In this document: piece after piece, positions 59,701 to 64,000 of the stretch
Position numbering within the stretch: position 1 is the stretch's first letter
How the letters are laid out: each line of letters starts with the position of its first letter
From: Haemaphysalis longicornis
Taxonomy: Eukaryota > Arthropoda > Arachnida > Ixodida > Ixodidae
Length of the DNA stretch: 64,000 nt
Direction of reading: 5' to 3'
Assembly (NCBI GenBank): GCA_013339765.2
Contig: JABSTR010003179.1
Span: 82,001 to 146,000, forward strand
Translations under genes and position numbers: made by a program
The notes under the pieces: generated by a model
Database searches by the model: none
Told to the model about the DNA's origin: nothing
What the model saw: only the letters and a program-made list of their open reading frames with translations

Positions 59701-62700
59701 GATCCATTATCATGCTGTTTAGTTTCTTAGGATTCATTTTGAGAGCAATGCTGGTGATAGCCATGATACTTCCTTGGTATACGAGGAGCTAAAAAAATTG
59801 AAAAATCTGGGCGTGATGATGAACGTTCTGTACTGGTATGCAAATGGACTTGTTGCTGGACATATGGTTACTCCAGACGTACTCCAACGCTCAAAAAACA
59901 CACACTGACAAGGAGGACGAGAGGACCAGGCCTGCTAGCGGTAGCCAAATCCAAAAAATTCAAAACGATGAGGAACACAATGTTTTGCCGTTAGTTGCTG
60001 TTCTAGTGAACTTCGTCTTCTTCAGAACTTCACTACCAAGAGTGCACAAAAACTCGTCTTATTTCGAACTTCAGCCACGGTTTCCCCGCGTCAACACTCC
60101 TGTGCTGAGAGTTTCGTTGGTTTCACTTGGTGCGCATCACGTTCTAGAGTTAGGCAGGTTTGAAGGCGAATGAGTTCTGCAGAACTCCTTAAACCAAAAT
60201 GACATTAGAGTGAATGGCATTAGATTTTTGCGTGTAGCAGCGAATTAATGGCATTAATATTTATAGCATTAAGCACGTAACGTAATTTTTTGTGTACGTG
60301 TGGCATGATGAGCGGGCCTCGTATAGACCAAACAAAGGACTACCAACCTGAACGAAATGTCCACTTTCTGCAGTATGAACTTTTCGTGGCATATTTGGCC
60401 ACGCAGACTCGAGTTTTGACGCCCCAATGGCTCGTGCTGTTCTTTCAGGGAAAGGAGATGCTCGAACCTGGCTCTGCGCGGATGTAACCGAAGGGTGCAG
60501 TCCCGGCCAAAGGCCGATCCAGACCTTGCGTCGTCGGACCCGAGCCGCGAAAGCCCTGCTCAGGAGCCGTGCAAGGCGGAGGACGGGAAGGAGGGGGAGG
60601 AGGAGGGGAAGGCGACCAAGAGGCCCTCGCGCCTCCGCAAGCCCAAGAAGGTGGTGCTGCCGCCCCCCAGGCAGAGCTACCGGCCCAAGCTGGACAAGTA
60701 CAAGCGGCTGCTACGGCAGAAGGCGAAGAGCGCCACGGCCGCCAAGAAGCCCAGCCGGTTCGCCAAGACCAAGCGCGGCGGTGGCCAGCCCCGGCGGAGG
60801 CCTCCCCCGGCCGTCGCCTGCAAGGTGGAGCAGCCGGCGGGCGACGAGGAGTCGGGTGGCCGGCGGGAAGGAGAACATCGGGCCCTCGGCAGGCCGCCGC
60901 TGACCTGGACACGCGCAGCCAGGAGAGCTGGGCGACCAGCAGCAGCAGCTGCAGCACGGGTGGCAGCAGCAGCAGCGCTGTGGCAGCGAGGGAGGCCAGG
61001 CTGCAGGCCAAGGTGTGTTCAGGCAGGCAGGCTGTGGGGAAAGCAAAAAAAAATTTGGAAATGGGAGGACGACAGGAACAAGCTTTTATTCCAGCCAAGA
61101 TTTATTGGTAGTTGTCGTTTGCTGCCTATTGTGATATCGTTACGAGGAAGATGCGAACTATTTACACTCTGTGTACAAAAGCAGTCTGTTCTCAAAGAAT
61201 CACAGTTTAATGCAAATAGTCTAAAGTCGAGGAATCCAGTGCAGCTTGTGCCGGTCTGCCTCTGAGCAAGCTTTTTGTCTTTGCTTTGGCTTGCTTTGCG
61301 CGACTCACTGATGCGGCATGTACCCATAGATGGAGTGTACGATGGATTGACCACCAGGCGGTCCAATGCATTGCCATGTGAAATGTCAAGAGTTCCGTGA
61401 CAATATCTTGGACATCAGGGCGTGAGCTGTGTCTCAAGTGTTGTCAGGTGCCCACGCAAAAGCTGCTTATATGCGCTGTAACTTCTACTTTGTACTCATG
61501 CGTGCGCAGTTTCCGTATGTGGGTGAGTGGTTTTACCAAAAAGTCTTAGTTGGACGTAGCGCTGGTCCCTGTCGTTGTCCTCTGTTTAAATTTTGCGCTT
61601 TACTATGAAAATGCATCGTGGTTTTTGTCTGGGCTGTCGTTTACTATGCTGTGAAGTTTGGGGTGCAATTGTATACCTGGGTATAACTTAAGAACAATGC
61701 CACCCTATTTTTTCTCTTTTCTGTGCAGCGCAAATAGTTGCATTACTTGCAAGTATTTTGAACGTGAGAAGGGACGGGACATTCCCAGGATATTTTAAAC
61801 CCAAATCACTGAAGCGATGTCAAACTCACTGCACGATAAAAAAAGCAGACAATGTAGCGCATTGCACCCGCAACTTCCTTTCGAAACGTGCTTCGCGCAT
61901 TGACGTCCGGGTTTGTCGCTTCAGTGGGAGTGATAGACTACACGAGCTATGGCCGTTCCTAGGGCCCGAGCCTAGCTTTGGTAGACTGGTTTTTGCAAAA
62001 ATGAGCCACATTGCATCTGGGCGCCCAATTATTGATGCGAGGATTTGTACGTTTGGAATTATTACACGACCAGGCTGTATTGTGGCGGAATGGTCATTTC
62101 TCGGCTCCGCTTCCCCCCACTTTTGCAAAAGTTTGCCGTGGTCAGACATCTCCTAAAACACACCTTGGATGTGATAAACAAACTTGCACAGTTTGGAGGA
62201 TACTTGCTGCAGGACACTTGACGAGGTGAATATCGCTTTTACATTAACGAGCTCAAAGCTCGCAATTACAGCGTTAAGCTGGCCGCTTCTCGTCTGTGCA
62301 TATTTCGTATCCACCCATCCTATACTATACTAAACATACTAAACCTATACTAAACATTATACAAACAGCTCTTAGCTTGCGCACAGTAGGTGTTGCACTA
62401 ATCATCGCACCCCCGCGCTTTTTTTTTATCGCGTATTGGCATTTTCGCTCACATTTTCTGCTAAGGCCTTAGCGGAAAGGCTTTCTTCTGAAAGCCCTAG
62501 ATGTCGCATCAAATGTGAAAAGCGACTGTCGTCGGCGTCGGTGCAGATGGTACCAAAATGGCTGCGCTGTAAACAGAGAAAAAAAGAAAAGAAAAAATTG
62601 GGTTTGCGTAAAACTTGAACCAGGGTCATCCAAGCAGCAGCCAAGTGGGCTAACCACAGTGCAAGCTCAGCACCCTGGCAGAATAGAACAAGAACTGTTT

Positions 62701-63622
62701 TTATTATTATTATTTTTTGGGTGCCGTGACAGGTACAGAATGGGTGCACACATCAGGGTAATTGGCATCAAAAGACGAAGACTGAGAAGAGAGAGTCGCA
62801 AACACAGTGTTAGCAGTCTGTGATAGTTTGCTAGGCTTTTTTTGCCTGCGAGACACGTAGGCAGGCTTGAGTTCCCAAGGAATTGGGAGAGAGATTGTTT
62901 GGTTGCACGATAGCCACTGGACATTTTACCGAGGCGTGTACACCGACTGTTCTCTCCCCCCCTTGCCCTTTTCTGTTGCTTGCAGTTGTACGCTCCGCTG
63001 GTGCCCAAGGTGGTCGACCACCCGCTGTCCTCCCGACAACTGAGCAAGAAGTCGGTGGGGCACGGGAACCAGCCCCTGGTGCAGGCCTTATTCTGGGTGA
63101 GCAGGAGGCTCTGGCTACGCGTTCTTTTTTGGGTTTTTGGGGCAAGTTTATCTCCTGTAGACTCTCCGATTGAATGTTGGGAGAGTACAGAGTGGAAGAC
63201 GCGAAGGTGTGCAAGGCGTGAAGTTAACTTGAATTCGGATTTATAAATGACATTTGTAATCCTTTCAAAACATTAGTTTTCTAGCACCTTGTTGCTGCAA
63301 AATTGTACTGCTCATTCTTCATGCCTGCGAGGCAACCTTGTGTTCGTTCTGTGTATTAGCTGAGCTTGTTCGGAGTGTTGGAATGTGGCAATGAGCCCTG
63401 CCCTGTTGCTATTCATGGGGGAATGAATGTGGTTGACTACGACAAAAGCCGGCGCACCCTTGGGAGTTGATCGACCTGGGGGCTTCTCCCTTGTGTCATC
63501 TCTCTTGCAGGACGAGTACGAGCGGTCCAAGATCATCCCCGTGGGCTTCCCCCTGGTGTCGGGGCAAGCAGTTTGCCGTGCACGCAGTCTGCTTCCTGTG
63601 CGGCAGCGCCGGCAAGGAGGAG
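35564..63622 (+). CDS. trx: trithorax / KMT2A-B (MLL) histone H3K4 methyltransferase homologue, 5' part, eleven exons
   Basis: Trithorax/MLL proteins are nuclear scaffolds that methylate histone H3 lysine 4 through a C-terminal SET domain and keep developmental genes active. Eleven exons are visible: 35564-35731, 38467-39662, 41892-42062, 47009-47199, 51014-51100, 53551-53712, 56285-57105, 59470-59517, 60449-61012, 62986-63096 and 63511-63622. They encode, in order, a menin-type RLRFPGCPG motif, a DEFHGF motif, basic blocks resembling human KMT2A, an eight-cysteine receptor-like finger, the GPRIKHVCRRAAV block, a CXXC finger and the start of PHD1 (VCFLCGSAGKEE). PHD2-4, FYRN/FYRC and SET must lie downstream of the window. 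Phases agree at junctions 1/2, 5/6, 6/7, 7/8, 8/9, 9/10 and 10/11. Exons 2, 4, 7, 9 and 11 each need a small frame correction. The family call is firm; exact exon ends in the frame-broken exons are less so. Confidence 0.93.
35732..38466 (+). other. trx intron 1
   Basis: 2.7 kb bounded by GTACGT and TTGCAG. No mobile-element ends were recognised; it is the least repeat-laden of the large introns. The first 1.4 kb is CpG-containing and may hold regulatory sequence. Confidence 0.7.
38467..39662 (+). CDS. trx: trx exon 2: LEDGF-binding-like motif and conserved basic blocks
   Basis: The exon opens after TTGCAG in phase 0 with DDEFHGFSPRDV, resembling the EDEQFLGFGSDEEV LEDGF/IBD-binding segment of KMT2A. 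Around 38765-38965 the blocks SGRHAAQRLLDRAKRG and SSRRIIPRKRYLEDSEED match KMT2A ATIAKQLLQRAKKG and SSRIIKTPRRFIEDEDYD, so this is homologous sequence and not random GC-rich reading frame. The first frame stops at 39319-39321. The convincing continuation (RRWTSSRESIKRDMVSRYAE..., resembling KMT2A FRWTSLKHSRSE) is in the next frame, so an indel lies at about 39190-39275. A second, compensated frame excursion at about 39000-39120 is possible. The exon ends at AG|GTGAGG in phase 1. Confidence 0.8.
40075..40292 (-). repeat. diverged Ruka-like SINE in trx intron 2, minus strand
   Basis: The reverse complement of the SINE body is recognisable (GGAGGGCTCCAGGTTGATTT, CTTTTCGCCTCCATCTGAAA), followed by a tRNA-like head (GGCCGGAATTGAACCCGCGT, TTAGCCGCTAAACCACTGCG). 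It is more diverged than the intergenic copies and follows an A run at 40043. Confidence 0.75.
41892..42062 (+). CDS. trx: trx exon 3: first half of nuclear-receptor-like zinc finger
   Basis: It encodes AECVLATGAGQSRCSVC followed by a 17-residue spacer, CRFC, and FRFYTAFLRK up to the fifth cysteine. The pattern C-x2-C-x17-C-x2-C-x15-C and the aromatic pair after CRFC mimic the first finger and P-box region of a nuclear receptor DNA-binding domain, a domain reported in Drosophila Trx and absent from vertebrate MLL proteins. The acceptor is a tandem CAGAG. Using the second AG (exon from 41892) fits the phase 1 left by exon 2; using the first AG (41890) would need phase 2. The donor is a strong GTGAGT at 42063, phase 1. 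Confidence 0.85.
42177..42600. mobile_element. possible left end of a TTAA-type MITE in trx intron 3
   Basis: The sequence begins TTAAAGAAGTACTGACACAG followed by a T run. A matching right end was not found, so this is a tentative one-ended call based on resemblance to the TTAA elements elsewhere in the window; the right limit given is arbitrary. Confidence 0.3.
43317..44293. mobile_element. inverted-repeat DNA element in trx intron 3
   Basis: Thirty-three-base inverted ends differing at one position: CACTGTACTCGGGGACAACT followed by TTCTCTGGCAATG (43317-43349), and its complement at 44261-44293. No transposase frame was recognised in the 977 bp and the target duplication is unclear, so the superfamily is not assigned. 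Confidence 0.68.
44294..45825 (+). other. middle of trx intron 3, unassigned
   Basis: A 202-codon plus-strand frame (44506-45114) and an overlapping minus frame are present, but neither contains a recognised domain. It may be an old retroelement remnant. Confidence 0.3.
45826..46362 (+). repeat. dispersed repeat family R1, copy C, in trx intron 3
   Basis: The full block order is kept: TTCGCTTTTAGATGCAGAGC, CCGCTCACCCCCTCTCCTCT, the GATTGG tract, TGTTGCGTCATAGCCGCGGC, GCGCATATAACCGGTGTGCC, GCGCTATAAAACGCGGTCCC and ACACAGGGGTTCCCGCAAGG. It carries both TATA-like cores, one of which is found in copy A and the other in copy B, so it is closest to a complete unit. Confidence 0.78.
46363..46640 (+). 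repeat. dispersed repeat D, copy 1, trx intron 3
   Basis: About 278 bp that aligns along its length with 51217-51496: TTTAAAGC, CTTTCTTAGTGGGACCGATG, GGATTCCACTGCATCAAAAC, ACATGCATCGATCATGAA and GGTATACATTTAGATCGTT. It directly abuts repeat R1 copy C. No coding capacity or end structure is seen. Confidence 0.75.
47009..47199 (+). CDS. trx: trx exon 4: second half of nuclear-receptor-like zinc finger
   Basis: Joined in phase 1 to exon 3, it continues the finger as HCSLSQLSKCKACLVHACW, giving C-x5-C-x7-C-x2-C for cysteines five to eight, then NLFDIPAPLKHRMERHL. The 5-kb intron 3 thus splits the domain between its two zinc modules. The acceptor is TGGTGCAG and the donor GTGAGT. The opening frame would leave phase 0, but exon 5 needs phase 1. 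The alternative frame at the 3' end (GLSSSEDKT) gives phase 1 and joins smoothly to RNESVSEMPK, so a small indel at about 47110-47180 is likely. Confidence 0.82.
47398..47600. mobile_element. one-ended Tigger-like element fragment, trx intron 4
   Basis: After TA, CAGTAAAAGCTCGTTAATTT and repeated GTTAATTCGAACTT-type motifs resemble a Tigger-type end. No right end was found; the right limit is approximate. Confidence 0.45.
47658..48684. mobile_element. Tigger-like MITE, outer element of a nested pair, trx intron 4
   Basis: The left end CAGTCAAATCCCACTACAAC (then GGAATT) and the right end, complement of AATTTGTTGTGGATGGATTT followed by GACTG, are followed on the right by TA. It is split by a second element at 47703-48465, so its own sequence is only about 260 bp. 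The left TA has decayed to TG. Confidence 0.75.
47703..48465. mobile_element. Tigger-like MITE nested inside the outer element
   Basis: CAGTCGAGTCCACTTATAA at the left and its complement (TTATAAGTGGGCTCGACTG) at the right, with TA on both sides (47701-47702 and 48466-48467). Length is 763 bp. A truncated relative lies at 51502-51690 and shares the segment around CGGATTCAATTG...GCAATAAACGGCTTATTTTA in reverse orientation. Confidence 0.82.
49364..50629. mobile_element. TTAA-type inverted-repeat element with a solo LTR inside, trx intron 4
   Basis: The left end AGGCCAGAATACATGG follows TTAA (49360-49363); the right end is the complement of CCATGAATTCTGGCC followed by TTAA (50630-50633). The ends differ by one substitution and one base of length. 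No transposase is present. A solo LTR at 49606-49915 has inserted into it. Confidence 0.65.
49606..49915 (-). mobile_element. solo LTR, minus strand
   Basis: 310 bp beginning TG and ending CA on both readings (plus-strand TGTGGGGACC...GTATCCA), flanked by a perfect 5-bp duplication AAGAG (49601-49605 and 49916-49920). On the minus strand a polyadenylation signal AATAAACGTC lies mid-LTR, as expected for an R region. The internal part has been lost, probably by LTR-LTR recombination; 5-bp duplications are typical of Gypsy-type integrases. Confidence 0.75.
51014..51100 (+). CDS. trx: trx exon 5: short Ser/Glu-rich linker
   Basis: This 87-nt exon lies between CTCCTCAG and GTAAGC. Only one frame is open: NESVSEMPKPVLSSPEDSQ followed by DTLISSSDS, entering and leaving in phase 1. 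The outgoing phase agrees exactly with exon 6. No domain is recognised. The acidic, serine-rich composition suits a disordered linker and possible phosphorylation, but that is inference. The 3.8-kb intron 4 and 2.4-kb intron 5 around it are repeat-filled. Confidence 0.7.
51217..51496 (+). repeat. dispersed repeat D, copy 2, trx intron 5
   Basis: The same blocks as copy 1 in the same order and orientation (CTTTCTTAATGGGACTGATG, GGATTCCATTGTGTCAAAAT, ACACGCATCGATCGTGAA, GGTATACATTTAGATCGTT). It is followed within six bases by a Tigger-like element end. Confidence 0.75.
51502..51690. mobile_element. truncated relative of the nested Tigger-like MITE, trx intron 5
   Basis: It starts CAGTCGAGTCCACTTATAAC after a TA and continues CTATGGTAAAATAAGCCGCT and CAATGCTCCAGTGCCACGAT, the complement of the right part of the 47703-48465 element. 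The other end is missing. Confidence 0.75.
52462..52621. repeat. three-copy 51-bp minisatellite, trx intron 5
   Basis: Units at 52462-52512, 52513-52570 and 52571-52621 start AAGGTCAACATTGATTTC and end CCCATCCAAAACGAC. The middle unit has an extra 7 bases (GGATTTC) duplicated within it. Near-identity of the units indicates recent expansion. Confidence 0.9.
53551..53712 (+). CDS. trx: trx exon 6: GPRIKHVCRRAAV conserved block upstream of CXXC
   Basis: It encodes LKSSHGPRIKHVCRRAAVV, then LGKKQATFSPAGRISLSAL and SEEDKSRLAG. This is the best match in the window to human KMT2A, whose corresponding stretch reads GPRIKHVCRRAAVALGRKRA before the CXXC domain, with the LSAL...EE register kept. It enters in phase 1 and ends in phase 1 at a GTACGC donor. 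The acceptor is unusual: the 23 bases before the CAG are a GT repeat and not a polypyrimidine tract; a pyrimidine-rich stretch with a CTAAC branch-like site lies just upstream (about 53507-53523). Confidence 0.93.
54063..55158. mobile_element. Tigger-like non-autonomous element, trx intron 6
   Basis: The left end CAGTTGAACACGGATGTATC follows TA; the right end is the complement of GATATGTCCGTGTTCGACTG followed by TA (55159-55160). AATATATCGAATGTG-like motifs are found just inside. The 1096-bp interior has no intact transposase. Confidence 0.78.
56285..57105 (+). CDS. trx: trx exon 7: charged linker and first half of CXXC zinc finger
   Basis: The exon enters in phase 1 (EEDSSPEVPERNRRKDDGKK), runs through a long Arg/Gly/Gln/Glu low-complexity linker and ends with KRGRRARVRKARCQECPGC and LAEDCGTCVCC, the first six zinc cysteines of an MLL-type CXXC domain that binds unmethylated CpG. 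The opening frame stops at 56698-56700. The acidic frame EEGELEEPGVKRKKKEEEER takes over near 56650, and a third frame (EEPPQLRAETPDEADEKK) near 56800 leads into the CXXC. Two net indels in this purine-rich tract are therefore needed. The donor GTCAGT leaves phase 2, matching exon 8. Confidence 0.88.
57689..58721. mobile_element. Tigger-like non-autonomous element, trx intron 7
   Basis: The right end is the complement of TTTCGTTGTAGCGGGATTCG followed by ACTG and TA. The left end CAGTTTAATCTTGCTAGAAC follows TA and is more diverged. Both ends have subterminal GCTTCAACGAAAT repeats, in inverted arrangement. No transposase was recognised. Confidence 0.72.
59470..59517 (+). CDS. trx: trx exon 8: KFGG core of the CXXC domain
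   Basis: A 48-nt micro-exon encodes RDKKKFGGKNLLKQAC with a split Leu, entering and leaving in phase 2. KFGG is the signature of the CXXC domain; human KMT2A has DKPKFGGRNIKKQCC here. The seventh zinc cysteine is in QAC. The acceptor is CAATTTCAG and the donor GTAAGT. Its small size means standard gene predictors may skip it. Confidence 0.92.
59518..60448 (+). other. trx intron 8
   Basis: 931 bp from GTAAGT to TTTCAG separating the KFGG core from the last CXXC cysteine. Nothing else was recognised. Confidence 0.8.
60449..61012 (+). CDS. trx: trx exon 9: end of CXXC domain and basic/Ser-rich linker
   Basis: After TTTCAG the exon reads ERRCSNLALRGCNRRV: CLERRC supplies zinc cysteines seven and eight with the family's four-residue spacing. 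A basic region follows (TKRPSRLRKPKKVVLPPPRQ, then SYRPKLDKYKRLLRQKAKS), probably a nuclear-localisation or DNA-contacting linker. Near 60850-60900 the frame must change to reach SQESWATSSSSCSTGGSSSS, which ends cleanly as LQAK before GTGTGT in phase 0, matching exon 10. The frame change lies in a GC-rich stretch and is probably a sequence error. Confidence 0.85.
61671..61975. mobile_element. MITE family E, copy 2, in trx intron 9
   Basis: The left end GTATACCTGGGTATAACTTA (then AGAACAATGCCACC) and the right end ACGAGCTATGGCCGTTCCTA (then GGGCCCGAG) align with copy 1 at 11223-11549, as does the internal GACGTCCGGGTTTGTCGCTT. The ends have diverged, so it is probably older. Confidence 0.6.
62590..62690 (-). 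repeat. possible tRNA-derived SINE head in trx intron 9
   Basis: The minus strand carries an A-box-like TGGTTAGCCCACTTGG and, about 30 bases on, a B-box-like GGTTCAAGTTTT, then an A/T-rich tail. It differs from the Ruka-like copies, so it would be another SINE family or a tRNA remnant. Confidence 0.4.
62986..63096 (+). CDS. trx: trx exon 10: linker between CXXC and PHD1
   Basis: 111 nt between TTGCTTGCAG and GTGAGC are open in phase 0 at both ends: LYAPLVPKVVDHPLSSRQL, then SKKSVGHGNQPLVQALFW. PKVVD is also present at the equivalent place in human KMT2A (GVPKVVDCTR). No zinc ligands are seen. Its position and matching phases on both sides support it as a real exon. Confidence 0.78.
63511..63622 (+). 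CDS. trx: trx exon 11: start of PHD finger 1, with a one-base frame break
   Basis: The exon opens DEYERSKIIPVGFPLVSG and, one base later, continues KQFAVHAVCFLCGSAGKEE before GTAACC. VCFLC..SG matches the first cysteine pair of PHD1 in KMT2A (VCFLCASSG). The two frames meet at a GGGG run at 63558-63561, which has one G too many for a continuous reading, so an over-called homopolymer is the simplest explanation. The rest of PHD1 is not in the 378 bases remaining, so intron 11 runs past the window edge. Confidence 0.85.
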
Positions 63623-63811
63623 GTAACCTCGGGCGAGGGCTCCTGTTGAAATTGAAAAAAAGGGTGGCCTTTAGGGCCAGGCAGAAGGGACGTCACAGAT
63701 GGCTTAGCGGGTGGCGCAAGCCAGTGGCCAAAGGGCAGCTCGGAGGAAAAAACGTGCGCGCGTGTGTGGCCACACTGGGAAAAAGGGCGCTGAGCTGAGC
63801 TGAGCTGGATT

Positions 63812-63960
63812 GAGAGTTGGGCGAGTTGGTTAGGCATCGTAGAAAGACGTGCGCAAAAGACGACGGGGCAGAGCAAGAGCAAACAGGACGACACGCTCCA
63901 CTGACAAGCAGCTAACAGATGGGTTAGCATGTCGTCCAGTTTGTTCTTGGGCATCGTTCA
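63812..63960 (+). repeat. second SINE-like repeat (GGGCGAGTTGGTTAGGCATC head) in trx intron 11
   Basis: The head GTTGGGCGAGTTGGTTAGGC looks tRNA-like (A-box style TTGGTTAGGC), followed by CGCAAAAGACGACGGGGCAG and an internal inverted segment (CAGGACGACA near 63888 and TGTCGTCC near 63931). A short related fragment (GTTGGGCGAGTTGGTAGG) lies at 42143-42160 in intron 3. Confidence 0.45.
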
Positions 63961-64000
63961 CACAGCCGTTTCTCACCCCGTCACGTCACGTCACCGTCTT

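Overview
This is a piece of a eukaryotic nuclear genome, most likely from a hard tick (Ixodidae). The evidence is a long multi-exon gene with clean GT-AG introns, many copies of a tRNA-headed SINE that looks like the tick Ruka family, I-clade LINE remains with RNase H, and a high density of short inverted-repeat DNA transposons. No operon, phage or bacterial feature was seen. The species call is inference from repeat types and cannot be fixed from the sequence alone.

Layout. Positions 1 to about 35.5 kb are intergenic and repeat-dominated. They hold SINE copies, microsatellites, a dispersed repeat family with TATA-like cores, and a short foldback element. A nearly complete I-type LINE on the minus strand (12549-19805) has a 16-bp target duplication and is itself split by a 1.67-kb TTAA element. 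One initiator-methionine tRNA gene lies at 26473-26544. A second LINE (about 27.0-29.25 kb) has the 5'-inverted structure of twin priming. GC-rich, pyrimidine-rich DNA without recognisable genes lies at 20-24.6 kb and 31-34.2 kb.

From 35564 to the right edge the window holds the first eleven recognisable exons of one plus-strand gene: a trithorax/KMT2A-KMT2B (MLL) homologue. Its order is a menin-binding motif, an NLxR...FG segment and a DEFxGF LEDGF-binding-like motif, then basic conserved blocks, a nuclear-receptor-like zinc finger, the GPRIKHVCRRAAV block, a CXXC zinc finger spread over three exons, and the first cysteines of PHD finger 1. The catalytic SET part lies beyond the window. Splice phases agree across most junctions, but several exons need small frame corrections inside GC-rich or homopolymer tracts. 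This looks more like assembly error than gene decay. The introns are packed with Tigger-like and other inverted-repeat elements, a solo LTR, SINEs and a 51-bp minisatellite.

The most interesting point is the Trx architecture. It appears to combine the receptor-type finger known from Drosophila Trx with the CXXC finger and menin/LEDGF motifs known from vertebrate MLL in one protein with a very compact N-terminus.
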